Shown here: positions 23,209-31,102 of the stretch, one piece after another
Numbering within the stretch: the first letter of the stretch is position 1
Layout of the letters: the number at the start of each line of letters is the position of its first letter
Source: Diaminobutyricimonas aerilata
Lineage (GTDB): Bacteria; Actinomycetota; Actinomycetes; Actinomycetales; Microbacteriaceae
Direction of reading: 5' to 3'
DNA length: 64,000 bases
Assembly: GCF_002797715.1 (NCBI RefSeq)
Contig: NZ_PGFF01000001.1
Coordinates: 1,573,304 to 1,637,303, forward strand
Notes under the pieces: generated by a model
The model's input: only the letters and a program-made list of their open reading frames with translations
The model's database searches: none
What the model was told of the DNA's origin: nothing
Made by a program: the position numbers and the translations under genes

Positions 23209-23517
23209 ATGAAGTGTCCGAACGACGGAGCGACCCTGGTCATGAGCGACCGCAGCGGGGTCGAGATCGACTACTGCCCCGAGTGCCGCGGTGTCTGGCT
23301 CGACCGCGGCGAGCTCGACAAGATCATCGATCGGGCGGGGCCCACCCCGACGTCCGCGCCCGTCGCTCCCGCTGCGCCGGCGTACCAGCAGCCCCCGGCT
23401 CCGCAGTACGCCGAACCGCGCTACGAGACGCCGCGCTACGACCCGCGTTACGGCCAGTCGCACGACCCGTACCGCCGCAAGAAGAAGGACAACTGGCTCT
23501 CCGAGCTGTTCGACTGA
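23209..23517 (+). CDS. Zinc-ribbon (TFIIB-type) small protein
   Basis: The 102-residue protein starts MKCPNDGATLVMSDRSGVEI and has CPECRGVWLDRGEL. These two Cys pairs form the zf-TFIIB zinc ribbon found in small bacterial proteins of unknown function. The rest is Pro/Tyr/Arg-rich and probably disordered, ending with a basic patch and WLSELFD. A GAGGAGG site lies 9 nt before the ATG. Confidence 0.88.
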   Translation: MKCPNDGATLVMSDRSGVEIDYCPECRGVWLDRGELDKIIDRAGPTPTSAPVAPAAPAYQQPPAPQYAEPRYETPRYDPRYGQSHDPYRRKKKDNWLSELFD

Positions 23518-23591
23518 GCCCGCGGCCCGCTCGATTGGGTCGTCCGCCGTCCTTGGTGTAATCTGGGGTGGTTGTCTTCGGACGGCGAAGA

Positions 23592-23667
23592 GGGTCTGTG
23601 GCGCAGCTGGTAGCGCACCTGCATGGCATGCAGGGGGTCAGGGGTTCGAGTCCCCTCAGATCCACCA
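23592..23667 (+). tRNA. tRNA-Ala (anticodon GGC)
   Basis: The 76-nt cloverleaf folds completely. The acceptor stem contains the G3-U70 wobble pair that identifies alanine tRNAs. The anticodon stem CCTGC/GCAGG encloses loop ATGGCAT with anticodon GGC. The T-loop is TTCGAGT, and the 3' CCA is encoded. A strong terminator follows at once. Confidence 0.97.
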
Positions 23668-23668
23668 G

Positions 23669-23692
23669 AACCCCCGCGTGAGCGGGGGTTTT
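23669..23692 (+). terminator. Terminator after tRNA-Ala
   Basis: Stem AACCCCCGC/GCGGGGGTT (23669-23677 and 23682-23690) with loop GTGA is followed by TT. It begins one base after the tRNA 3' end. Confidence 0.85.
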
Positions 23693-23775
23693 CGTGTATC
23701 CGGTCGCGTATCCGCGCCGAAGGGTCTTCTTCCCATCCTGGGTGGGGCCCGCAAGCGCGCCGCCAGCATCCCGGG

Positions 23776-23787
23776 GGTTCGCGAACC
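23776..23787. promoter_or_regulatory. Palindrome upstream of the fatty acid desaturase
   Basis: GGTTCGCGAACC is a perfect 12-bp palindrome within a wider imperfect CCC/GGG symmetry. It lies just upstream of the likely promoter of the desaturase gene (-10 TACGGT at 23815-23820), where a regulator could act. The rest of the 200-bp gap shows nothing else clear. Confidence 0.4.
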
Positions 23788-23870
23788 TGGGAACGCTCCG
23801 GCCGAGTGCCTGCTTACGGTGACCGCGACGGTGACCGGATCGAGGCCGCTGTGAGCGGAAGTGAACGGCG

Positions 23871-24956
23871 ATGACGATCGAGACGAACCCGGCCCAGGCG
23901 CAGACAGGCAAGCGCGGGCGGGGCAACAGCGAATTCACCGAGCTCGCGCAACTGGTGCAGGAGGCCGGTCTCATGCGCCGGCGGTACGGGTACTACTGGA
24001 CCAAGCTCCTGGCGGTGCCGATCGTGTTCGCGATCGCGGTCACCGTCTTCATCCTCATCGGGGACTCCTGGTGGCAGATGTTCACCGCGGCCGCATTCGG
24101 TGTGATCTTCACGCAGATCGCGTTCCTCGGGCACGACGCGGCCCATCGGCAGATCTTCCGCTCCGGCAAGTGGAACGACTGGGTCAGTCTCATCCTCGCC
24201 GACCTGTTCGTCGGTCTCAGCTACGGCTGGTGGCGTCACAAGCACACCCGGCACCACGCGAATCCGAACAAGGAGGGCGCCGACCCGGACATCGACCTGC
24301 CCGTCATCACGTTCACACCCGAGCAGGCCGCACGACGCCGGAATCCGGTGGCCCGCTGGTTGATGTCGCACCAGGGCCTGTTCTTCTTCCCGATCCTGCC
24401 GCTCGAGGGCCTCTCGCTCCACGCGTCGAGCGTGCGTCGCGTCGCCGCGAAGGAACCCGTGGAGCGGCGTTGGGTGGAGGTGGCGTTCCTCGCGATCCGC
24501 CTCGTCGGATTCACCGGGCTGGTGTTCTGGGTGCTGTCGCCGGGGGTCGCGCTCGCGTTCCTCGGCGTGCAGCTCGCGGTGTTCGGCTTCTACATGGGCG
24601 CGTCGTTCGCCCCGAACCACAAGGGCATGCCTCTCGTGCCGAAGACCTCGCGACTCGACTTCCTGCACCGCCAGGTGCTCACCAGCCGGAACATCCGGGG
24701 GAACCGTTTCATCGACACCGCGATGGGCGGGCTCAACTACCAGATCGAGCACCACCTGTTCCCGTCGATGCCCCGCCCGAACCTCCGTCGCGCCGCCCGG
24801 ATCGTCGCGGAATACTGCCGTCGACACGAGGTGCCGTACACGCAGACCGGGCTGTTCCACTCGTACGCGATCGTCTTGCGGCACATCAACCGCGTCGGGC
24901 TGGGCGACCGGGATCCGTTCGACTGCCCGCTCGTCGCCAGTCGTCGGGCGATCTGA
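23871..24956 (+). CDS. Membrane fatty acid desaturase (acyl-lipid/acyl-CoA type)
   Basis: The 361-residue di-iron membrane enzyme introduces a double bond into an acyl chain, increasing membrane fluidity. The three histidine boxes are present: HDAAH (88-92), HKHTRHH (123-129) and IEHHLFP near 292. Paired membrane helices lie around 50-85 and 105-120 and in the middle region. ATG 23871 follows GGAAG. No ferredoxin or reductase is adjacent. It resembles the DesA/DesA3-type enzymes of Actinobacteria. Confidence 0.92.
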   Translation: MTIETNPAQAQTGKRGRGNSEFTELAQLVQEAGLMRRRYGYYWTKLLAVPIVFAIAVTVFILIGDSWWQMFTAAAFGVIFTQIAFLGHDAAHRQIFRSGKWNDWVSLILADLFVGLSYGWWRHKHTRHHANPNKEGADPDIDLPVITFTPEQAARRRNPVARWLMSHQGLFFFPILPLEGLSLHASSVRRVAAKEPVERRWVEVAFLAIRLVGFTGLVFWVLSPGVALAFLGVQLAVFGFYMGASFAPNHKGMPLVPKTSRLDFLHRQVLTSRNIRGNRFIDTAMGGLNYQIEHHLFPSMPRPNLRRAARIVAEYCRRHEVPYTQTGLFHSYAIVLRHINRVGLGDRDPFDCPLVASRRAI

Positions 24957-25001
24957 GCGCGTTCGGCACCGGCACACCCGGTCCTGTGCCACCCTCGGAG
25001 G

Positions 25002-25274
25002 ATGACGGGCACGGATGACGGAGTTCGCGAGGGACGGCGACGAGATCCGGTGGAGCACGTGCTCGCGCTCCTCGTCGCCGTCCCCCTCGTCATCTGCCTG
25101 AGCGGGCCTCCCGTGCTGCAGGGCTCGCACGCGCGACAGGCCTGCGAGCAGCTCGACCCCGACCGCCCGGCCGAGGCGGTCGCCACGGTCCGGTGGCAGG
25201 TCGACCCGTTCCCGCACTGGGTCTGTCACATCGACGAGCAGGAGCCCGCCGATCTCGGCTGGTGGGTACGGTGA
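25002..25274 (+). CDS. Small predicted membrane or secreted protein
   Basis: This 90-residue frame has a charged N-terminus, one hydrophobic segment (about residues 20-36, LALLVAVPLVICLSGPP), then a soluble part with two cysteines and Trp residues. It fits the gap between the desaturase and a convergent gene. The ATG lies directly against a GGAGG, which is too close for a good ribosome site; a GTG near 25050 is an alternative start. I recognise no family, and expression is uncertain. Confidence 0.45.
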   Translation: MTGTDDGVREGRRRDPVEHVLALLVAVPLVICLSGPPVLQGSHARQACEQLDPDRPAEAVATVRWQVDPFPHWVCHIDEQEPADLGWWVR

Positions 25275-25283
25275 CCCGCTCGG

Positions 25284-25775
25284 TCACCCCTCCTTCATGA
25301 CCGTCGCGGCGAAGTTGCGCACGTTCTCGCGCAGGGTCTCGATGCGCGCACGCCGGGCGGCCTCCACGTCGAAGCCGACGTAGGCCACCGGTGGCCGCTT
25401 GCGCACATTGGCCGAGCACTCGAACTGCGCGCAGACGAGGGTGCCGACGGTGTTGCCGTTGCGCCCGGCCTGGCCGGCGCGTTTCGCGCTGAAGAAGAGC
25501 ACCTCGTTCGGCAGGTGCACGTCTTCGCACCACGCGCATTGCGGGCGCGTGCGCGCGGCACCGTCGGAGCGGCGGAGCATGATGCCCACCGGTCCGTCAT
25601 CGAGGTCGACGACGACGTAACCGAGCTGCGGCGACTTGCGGTCGCGCCAGCCCAGGTAGTCGAGGTCGTCCCATCTGAGGTCGTCAAATCCGTCGGGGAG
25701 TGTGAGCGCGTTCCGCTCACGGAGACTTGCGTTGACGAAGCAGGAACGGAGCTGCTTCTCGGTGATCGATCGCAT
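25284..25775 (-). CDS. FBP (EF-G-binding, FusB-like zinc finger) domain protein
   Basis: The 163-residue protein matches the FBP family. It carries a treble-clef zinc finger, with CxxC at PQCAWCEDVHLP and a second pair in VCAQFECS. The C-terminal part of FusB/FusC that binds elongation factor G and gives fusidic acid resistance has this fold. Actinobacterial members are mostly uncharacterised and may help recycle stalled EF-G. ATG 25775 has a GAGG site 7 nt upstream. It converges on the small membrane protein, 9 bp away. Confidence 0.85.
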   Translation of the reverse strand: MRSITEKQLRSCFVNASLRERNALTLPDGFDDLRWDDLDYLGWRDRKSPQLGYVVVDLDDGPVGIMLRRSDGAARTRPQCAWCEDVHLPNEVLFFSAKRAGQAGRNGNTVGTLVCAQFECSANVRKRPPVAYVGFDVEAARRARIETLRENVRNFAATVMKEG

Positions 25776-26066
25776 GGCTGTACCTCGGGGTCGTGTCCCG
25801 CATCGTGCGGGACGACTGCGTAAAAGGGTCCGCGGCGACGGAAGTCGCGGGCGGTCACGGGGAGGTGCGCGCGCAGGCGCGCACGGGATTCACGCGGGGG
25901 AGAGGATCAGCTATCTCGCGCCGGCGAGGGAGACGCCGACGACCTCCAGACGCCCGACGGGCATGGCGGATGAGCGATTCACGCTCGGTAGTGTACGCGC
26001 GTCCCGTTCGGTCGGGGACCCGCGTCGCCTCACCACACCCGGATGGACGGGTCGGTCGCTCGTCGC
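25776..26066. other. Intergenic region with short hairpins, no gene seen
   Basis: Between the start of the FBP gene and the end of the SDR gene I see no convincing reading frame. It holds a CCCGC/GCGGG hairpin just upstream of the FBP gene and a perfect 8-bp inverted repeat GTGCGCGC/GCGCGCAC at 25865-25884. The latter may end transcription of the SDR gene. Confidence 0.4.
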
Positions 26067-26897
26067 CTAGAGGAGCGAGAGCCCGCCGTCGCTCGTGATG
26101 ACGCGTCCGGTGATCCAGCGGGCGTCGTCGGTGGCGAGCCACCCGATCAGGCGGGCGACGTCGTCGGGCGTGCCGAACCGCCCGAGCGGCGTGCCGGCGA
26201 CCCACGCGCGGATGTCGTCGACCGGTCGGTCCGCCGTCTCCGGGTCGAGGTATCCGGTGTTCACGGGGCCCGGATTGACCGTCGTGAGCAGCATGCCCCG
26301 GTCCAGCAGCGCCCGGGCGACCGTCGCGGTGACGCCGGCGAGCGCCGCCTTGCTCGTCGCGTAGGCGACCTCGCCGGGCATCGGGCCGTCCTGCTGCCCC
26401 GAGGTCATCCAGACGACCCGGCCGAGCCGGTTCTCGTCCACCGGCGTGTCGGCGGCGGCGTAGGTCTCCGCGAACCGTCGGGTGAGCAACAGGGTGGCAC
26501 GGGTGTTCACCGCCCAGTGCCCGTCGAGGAGCTCCGGTGTCATCTCCAGAAGCGTGCCGTCGCTGCCGCTCCTGGCCTGGTTGCAGACGAGCACGTCGAG
26601 CCCGCCGAGCGCGTTCCGCGCCTCGTCGACCAGTCGGGACGGCACGGCGGCGTCGGCCAGATCGCCGGAGAGGTCGGCGAATCGGGCGCCCGGGTGCAGG
26701 GCTGCTCGGATGCCCGCCCGCACCGCGTCCAGGTCGTCGGCGCCCCACGGTTGGTCTGCGTCATGGGCGGAGTGGTGATGGATGGCGACGTTCGCCCCGA
26801 GCTCCGCGAGCCGGCGCGCGACCGCGAAGCCGATTCCGCGACGCCGCGACGCTCCCGTGACGAGCGCGGCGCGACCGGCGAGCGGTGCGCCGGTCAC
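26067..26897 (-). CDS. Short-chain dehydrogenase/reductase (SDR)
   Basis: The 276-residue protein has a Rossmann cofactor motif (TGASRRRGIG near 14-23). The active-site Ser (MTSGQQ) lies shortly before YATSK, which supplies Tyr and Lys, and a C-terminal ITSDGGLSLL is typical of classical SDRs. The GTG start at 26897 overlaps the stop of the upstream alditol oxidase gene (GTGA), so the two are translated together. A role in polyol or sugar metabolism next to the oxidase is reasonable, but the substrate is inferred. Confidence 0.88.
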   Translation of the reverse strand: MTGAPLAGRAALVTGASRRRGIGFAVARRLAELGANVAIHHHSAHDADQPWGADDLDAVRAGIRAALHPGARFADLSGDLADAAVPSRLVDEARNALGGLDVLVCNQARSGSDGTLLEMTPELLDGHWAVNTRATLLLTRRFAETYAAADTPVDENRLGRVVWMTSGQQDGPMPGEVAYATSKAALAGVTATVARALLDRGMLLTTVNPGPVNTGYLDPETADRPVDDIRAWVAGTPLGRFGTPDDVARLIGWLATDDARWITGRVITSDGGLSLL

Positions 26898-28126
26898 AGC
26901 ACCCGACGCAAGTAGTCGTTCGAGAAGACACCCTCCGGGTCGAAGCGCGCGACGAGACGGTCGAAGTCGTCGATCCGCGGATACAGCGTGCGCACGCGGG
27001 AGCTGTCCATCGCGAAGAGCTTGCCCCAGTGCGGTCGCGCGGCGTACGGCTCGAGGGCGGCCTCGATGCGGGGGAGCAGCGGAAGCACGTGCTCCGGCTC
27101 CTTCTTCCACGTGAAGTGGATGCCCACCGCATCCGTCTCGAACGCACCGCTCAACCACAGCGAGTCGGCGGCCATCGTGCGGATCTCGGTGACCAGCAGG
27201 TGGGGCGTGATGTGCTCGCCGAGGGCACGGACGGCCCGGATCGCCTCGACCGCGTGCCGGCGGGGCACGAGGTACTCGGTCTGCAGCTCTTCGCCGTTGC
27301 TCGGCGTGAAGCCCATGCGGAAGTGCGGGAGCCGGTCGTTCCACGGGCCGGGCACGCCGCCCTGACGCGTGGCGTTCGTGGCCGGCATCTCGCGCAGCGG
27401 GTGCCGGTCCACGGGAGCACGCTCCGCTCCGGCGAGCGTCTCGGGCGCATCCGGCGTCGTGCTCTTGAGCCACACCTGACCGATCGAGTCCCCGGCCCAG
27501 TTCGTGAACAGGCTCACGCTGTACGCGCTCGAGGTGATGGCGTCGAAGTCCTCGAGCACCCGGTCCCACGGAAGATCCGAGTAGACGTCTTGCCGCACCT
27601 CGAAGGTCGGCTGGATGTCGAGAGTGAGGCGGGTGACGATGCCGAGCGCGCCGAGCGCGACGACCATGCCGTCGAACTCCGCATCGCCCCGGCGGGCGTG
27701 CACGAGCTCGCCCTCCGCGGTCAGGAGCTCCAGCCCCGCGACCGCCGAGGAGAGGGTACCGTTGCGGTCCCCGGAACCGTGCGTGCCGGTCGCCACGGCA
27801 CCCGCGACGGAGATGTGCGGCAGCGACGCCATGTTGTGCAGCGCCCACCCGGCACCCTGCAGCACCTCGGCGAGATCCCCGTACCGCATCCCGGCGCCGA
27901 AGGTGACGGTGCGCGCCCCCTCGTCGATGCGCACGTCGGGGTCGACCCGGTCGAGCACCACGAGTTCGTGCTCGCTGTCGGCCAGGTCGTTGAACGAGTG
28001 GCGCGAGCCGAGGGCTCGGATGCGTCGGGCACCGACGACGAGGTCGCGGAGCTCCCCGAGGTCGGCCGGGTGGTGGATCGAGGTGGCGCGGTACTCGAGG
28101 TTGCCCGCCCAGTTGCGTTCGGCCAT
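26894..28126 (-). CDS. aldO: Alditol oxidase (FAD-dependent, xylitol/sorbitol type)
   Basis: The 410-residue flavoprotein oxidises a terminal hydroxyl of a polyol to an aldehyde and makes hydrogen peroxide. It is close in length and motif order to Streptomyces AldO. The covalent-FAD histidine is in GSRHSFN (His43). The FAD domain includes HNMASLPHISVAGAVATGTHGSG, and the substrate domain has PHFRMGFTPS and HWGKLF. A TAGAGT -10 element (complement of 28133-28138) ends 6 nt before the ATG, implying a leaderless mRNA. The downstream SDR is coupled. Confidence 0.9.
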   Translation of the reverse strand: MAERNWAGNLEYRATSIHHPADLGELRDLVVGARRIRALGSRHSFNDLADSEHELVVLDRVDPDVRIDEGARTVTFGAGMRYGDLAEVLQGAGWALHNMASLPHISVAGAVATGTHGSGDRNGTLSSAVAGLELLTAEGELVHARRGDAEFDGMVVALGALGIVTRLTLDIQPTFEVRQDVYSDLPWDRVLEDFDAITSSAYSVSLFTNWAGDSIGQVWLKSTTPDAPETLAGAERAPVDRHPLREMPATNATRQGGVPGPWNDRLPHFRMGFTPSNGEELQTEYLVPRRHAVEAIRAVRALGEHITPHLLVTEIRTMAADSLWLSGAFETDAVGIHFTWKKEPEHVLPLLPRIEAALEPYAARPHWGKLFAMDSSRVRTLYPRIDDFDRLVARFDPEGVFSNDYLRRVL

Positions 28127-28173
28127 CTGTGAACTCTAACCGTCCGCACATCGCGCCTCCTTAGACTGACCGC
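28127..28173. promoter_or_regulatory. Divergent leaderless promoter pair (alditol oxidase/hydrolase)
   Basis: The 47-bp gap holds a leftward -10 TAGAGT (complement of 28133-28138) and a rightward -10 TAGACT (28162-28167). Each ends exactly 6 nt before the start codon it serves. No ribosome binding site is seen for either gene. Confidence 0.6.
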
Positions 28174-29019
28174 ATGTCGGCCACCCGGGAACGATCCGTT
28201 CCGGCCCGCGGTCGCCGAGCGCCGCGCCCCGAGTCGCGCTACCCGACCCGCGAGATCGGCGGCGCGACGTACTTCACGAGCCGCGACGTGTACGGCGACC
28301 TCGTGCTCGTCGTCAAGCGGTTCCCCGGACCGCCGACGGCGGCGGCGGAGAGTCCGCGACCGTTCGTGCTCGTCCACGGCATCGGTGTCTCCAGCCGCTA
28401 CTTCCAGCCGCTCGCCGCCCGCCTCGCCCGGTTGGGACCGGTGTGGGTCGTCGACCTGCCGGGCTACGGAGCGAGCCCCAAGCCGCCGCGGCACGTGACC
28501 CTTGAGGACCACGCGGAGGTGCTCGCGCGATTCCTCCAGCGTGCCGGCATCCGGAACCCCGTCGTCGTGGGCCATTCGATGGGATCCCAGGTCGTCTCGG
28601 TCGCGGCACACCGTCATCCGGAACTCGTCGACCGCCTCGTCATGCTCGGCCCGACCACCGACGACCGGCGCCGCTCCGTGCCGCAGCAGTCGTGGAGCCT
28701 CTTCATCGAGATGCTCAAGGCGCCGTGGAGCGCCAAGTGGGTCGTCGGTTCGGACTACCTGTTCCGCTGCGGCATCCCGTACTACATCCGGCAGTTGCCG
28801 AACCTCATCGACGACCGCCCGGAGGACCGGATGCCGCAGCTGCCGATGCCGGTGCTCGTCGTGCGTGGCGACGGCGATCCCATCTGCCCTCCGCGCTGGA
28901 CGCGCCACCTCGCCGACCTCGCGCCCCAAGGACGCCACGCCGAGGTGCGGGGCCCGCACGTGATCATGTTCACGGACCCGGGTCGCACGGCCGAACTGCT
29001 GCTGGAACACGCCCGATGA
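28174..29019 (+). CDS. Alpha/beta hydrolase
   Basis: The 281-residue alpha/beta hydrolase has an oxyanion strand VLVHGIG, a nucleophile elbow GHSMGS, a likely acid in GDGDPICPP and the late His in GPHVIMF. A basic N-terminus of about 20 residues precedes the domain. It is leaderless by its TAGACT -10 element. Its stop overlaps the start of a second hydrolase (ATGA), so the two are coupled and run on into a DHA2 exporter. Confidence 0.87.
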   Translation: MSATRERSVPARGRRAPRPESRYPTREIGGATYFTSRDVYGDLVLVVKRFPGPPTAAAESPRPFVLVHGIGVSSRYFQPLAARLARLGPVWVVDLPGYGASPKPPRHVTLEDHAEVLARFLQRAGIRNPVVVGHSMGSQVVSVAAHRHPELVDRLVMLGPTTDDRRRSVPQQSWSLFIEMLKAPWSAKWVVGSDYLFRCGIPYYIRQLPNLIDDRPEDRMPQLPMPVLVVRGDGDPICPPRWTRHLADLAPQGRHAEVRGPHVIMFTDPGRTAELLLEHAR

Positions 29020-29678
29020 GGATGCCGGTGCCGGTGATCGAGTGGGCGAGCGACTGGGTGTACGCGACTCGGGCGACGCTGCGGCACCTGGGCGGACGCT
29101 GGCCGGAGGCCGAATACACGCGCGGCAGCGGTCGTGCGGTGCTGCTCATCCCCGGCGTCTACGAAACCTGGCAGTTCATGCGCCCGATCGCCGACCGGCT
29201 CGTCGAGCTCGGGCACCCGGTGCACGCCCTCGACGCGCTCGGCTACAACCGGCGCAGCATCCGCGACTCCGCGTCCCTGGGTCAGGCCTATCTGCGCAAA
29301 CGCGACCTGACCGACGTCGTGATCGTCGCCCACAGCAAGGGCGGCTTGATTGGCAAGCACATGATGGCGGTCAACGACCGCGAGCGCCGCGTCGCGAAGA
29401 TGGTGACCGTGAACACGCCGTTCTCCGGGTCCCCGCTCGCCCGCATCGCCGTGGGCCGCACGCTGCGCGAGTTCCGGCCCGCAGGCGAGACGGTGCGCCT
29501 GCTGTCGAAAGAGCTCGAGGTCAACTCGCGCATCACCTCGATCTCGAGCAAACAGGATCCGTTCGTGCCACCGGACACGTCGCTCACCGGCGGGGAGAAC
29601 CTGCGGGTGCCGATCGTCGGCCATTTCCGGCCACTCGGGAATCCCGAGGTCATCCGAGAGGTTGTCTCGCGCGTATGA
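29016..29678 (+). CDS. Lipase-like alpha/beta hydrolase
   Basis: The 220-residue protein is a compact alpha/beta hydrolase. The elbow HSKGG replaces the usual GxSxG (Ser in IVAHSKGGLIG), and an LIPGVYETW strand lies before it. The arrangement resembles triacylglycerol lipase/acetyltransferase-like proteins of unknown role. It overlaps the previous hydrolase by ATGA and the next exporter by ATGA. The Ala-His-Ser-Lys-Gly elbow still has the nucleophile Ser, so activity is plausible. Confidence 0.82.
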   Translation: MRMPVPVIEWASDWVYATRATLRHLGGRWPEAEYTRGSGRAVLLIPGVYETWQFMRPIADRLVELGHPVHALDALGYNRRSIRDSASLGQAYLRKRDLTDVVIVAHSKGGLIGKHMMAVNDRERRVAKMVTVNTPFSGSPLARIAVGRTLREFRPAGETVRLLSKELEVNSRITSISSKQDPFVPPDTSLTGGENLRVPIVGHFRPLGNPEVIREVVSRV

Positions 29679-31102
29679 GTGAGACGCCGTCGACAGCAAC
29701 CGGAACGACCCGCCAGCAGCGACTCGTGTTGGCGATCGCCATCCTGGCGTCGTTCGCGTCGTTCCTCGACGGCACCCTCGTCAACGTCGCGCTGCCCGCG
29801 ATCGCCGACGACCTCGGCGGCGGTCTCACGGTGCAGCAGTGGGTCGTCGACGCCTACCTCATCACGCTCGGCTCGCTCATCCTCGTCGCGGGCTCGGTCT
29901 CGGACGTGCTCGGCCGGCTCACCGTTCTGCGCATCGGCCTCGTCGGTTTCGGGGTGACGAGCGTCATGATCGCCGCGGCACCGACCCCGGAGTTCCTCGC
30001 CGTCTCCCGGGCGCTCCAGGGGGTCGCCGGGGCGCTGCTCGTGCCGAGCTCGCTCGCGCTCATCACCTCGAACTTCCGCGATGCCGCGCAGGCGAAGGCG
30101 ATCGGCGCGTGGACGGCGTGGACGAGCGCCGCGATCCTCGGTGGACCGGTCGTCGGCGGGCTCTTCATCGACTATCTCTCGTGGCGGTGGGCCTTCCTGA
30201 TCAACGTGCTGCCCGTCGCCCTCACCCTTCTGCTCATGGCGCGGCTCACCCAGCGCGACGAGCGGCGCGCCGGCGTGAGCATCGACTACGCGGGCGCCGT
30301 ACTGGCCACCCTCGGACTCGCCGGGACCGTCTTCGCCCTCATCGAGCAGGGGAACCTCGGCTGGGCGCACCCGGCGATCTGGCTGCCGTTCACGCTCGGC
30401 GTGCTGCTGTTCGCGGGCTTCCTCGTGCGTCAGCGCCGCGCCGCGGAGCCGCTCATGCCGCTCAACCTCTTCACCGTGCGGAACTTCGGCTGGGGCAATC
30501 TCGCGACGTTCTTCATCTATGCCGCGCTGTCGCTCTCCGGATTCGTCATCACCGTGTTCCTGCAGCAGACGGCAGGCTACGGGGCGACGGCCGCCGGCCT
30601 CGTGATGATCCCGTCGACGATCATCATGATCGTGCTCTCGTCGTACTTCGGGAAACTGAGCGGCAGATACGGACCGCGGATCTTCATGACCTTCGGGCCG
30701 CTGCTCGCCGCGGCGGGATTCGCCCTCATGCTCGGGGCGGGGGAACGCGTCGACTACTGGACGCAACTGCTGCCCGGCGTGCTCGCCTTCGGACTCGGGC
30801 TCACGGCGACGGTCGCGCCGCTCACCTCCGCGATCCTCGGGGCGATCGAGACCGAGCGCTCGGGCATCGCATCGGCGGTGAACAACGCCGTCGCCCGCGT
30901 CGCCGGGCTCATCGCCATCGCCTTCCTCGGCGTCATCGTGGGCGAGCGGCTCGACGTCGAGGGTTTCCAGCGCGGACTCTGGACGGCGATCGCCTTGATG
31001 GTGATCGGCGGCGTGGTGTCGTGGCTCGGCATCCGGACCCCGCGGGCGCCGGATGACGCCGTACCGTCAGGAGAGCAGGCTCGCGCCGCCGAAGGCCAGT
31101 GA
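29675..31102 (+). CDS. MFS multidrug exporter, DHA2 (EmrB/QacA) type
   Basis: The 475-residue protein has about 14 hydrophobic helices. DHA2 signatures are present: FLDGTLVNVALPAIADDL in helix 1 and LALITSNFRDAAQAKAIGAWTAWTSAAILGGPVVGG, a motif C-like antiporter segment. It would expel drugs or metabolites in exchange for protons. Its start overlaps the lipase-like hydrolase gene, so it is the third member of that operon. Its last 36 bp overlap the end of the convergent UbiA gene. Confidence 0.92.
   Translation: MSETPSTATGTTRQQRLVLAIAILASFASFLDGTLVNVALPAIADDLGGGLTVQQWVVDAYLITLGSLILVAGSVSDVLGRLTVLRIGLVGFGVTSVMIAAAPTPEFLAVSRALQGVAGALLVPSSLALITSNFRDAAQAKAIGAWTAWTSAAILGGPVVGGLFIDYLSWRWAFLINVLPVALTLLLMARLTQRDERRAGVSIDYAGAVLATLGLAGTVFALIEQGNLGWAHPAIWLPFTLGVLLFAGFLVRQRRAAEPLMPLNLFTVRNFGWGNLATFFIYAALSLSGFVITVFLQQTAGYGATAAGLVMIPSTIIMIVLSSYFGKLSGRYGPRIFMTFGPLLAAAGFALMLGAGERVDYWTQLLPGVLAFGLGLTATVAPLTSAILGAIETERSGIASAVNNAVARVAGLIAIAFLGVIVGERLDVEGFQRGLWTAIALMVIGGVVSWLGIRTPRAPDDAVPSGEQARAAEGQ

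Noticed and set aside
23592-23667. tRNA-Ala as an attachment site of an integrated element
   Set aside because: No integrase, no phage or conjugation genes, and I did not see a matching copy of the tRNA 3' end downstream.
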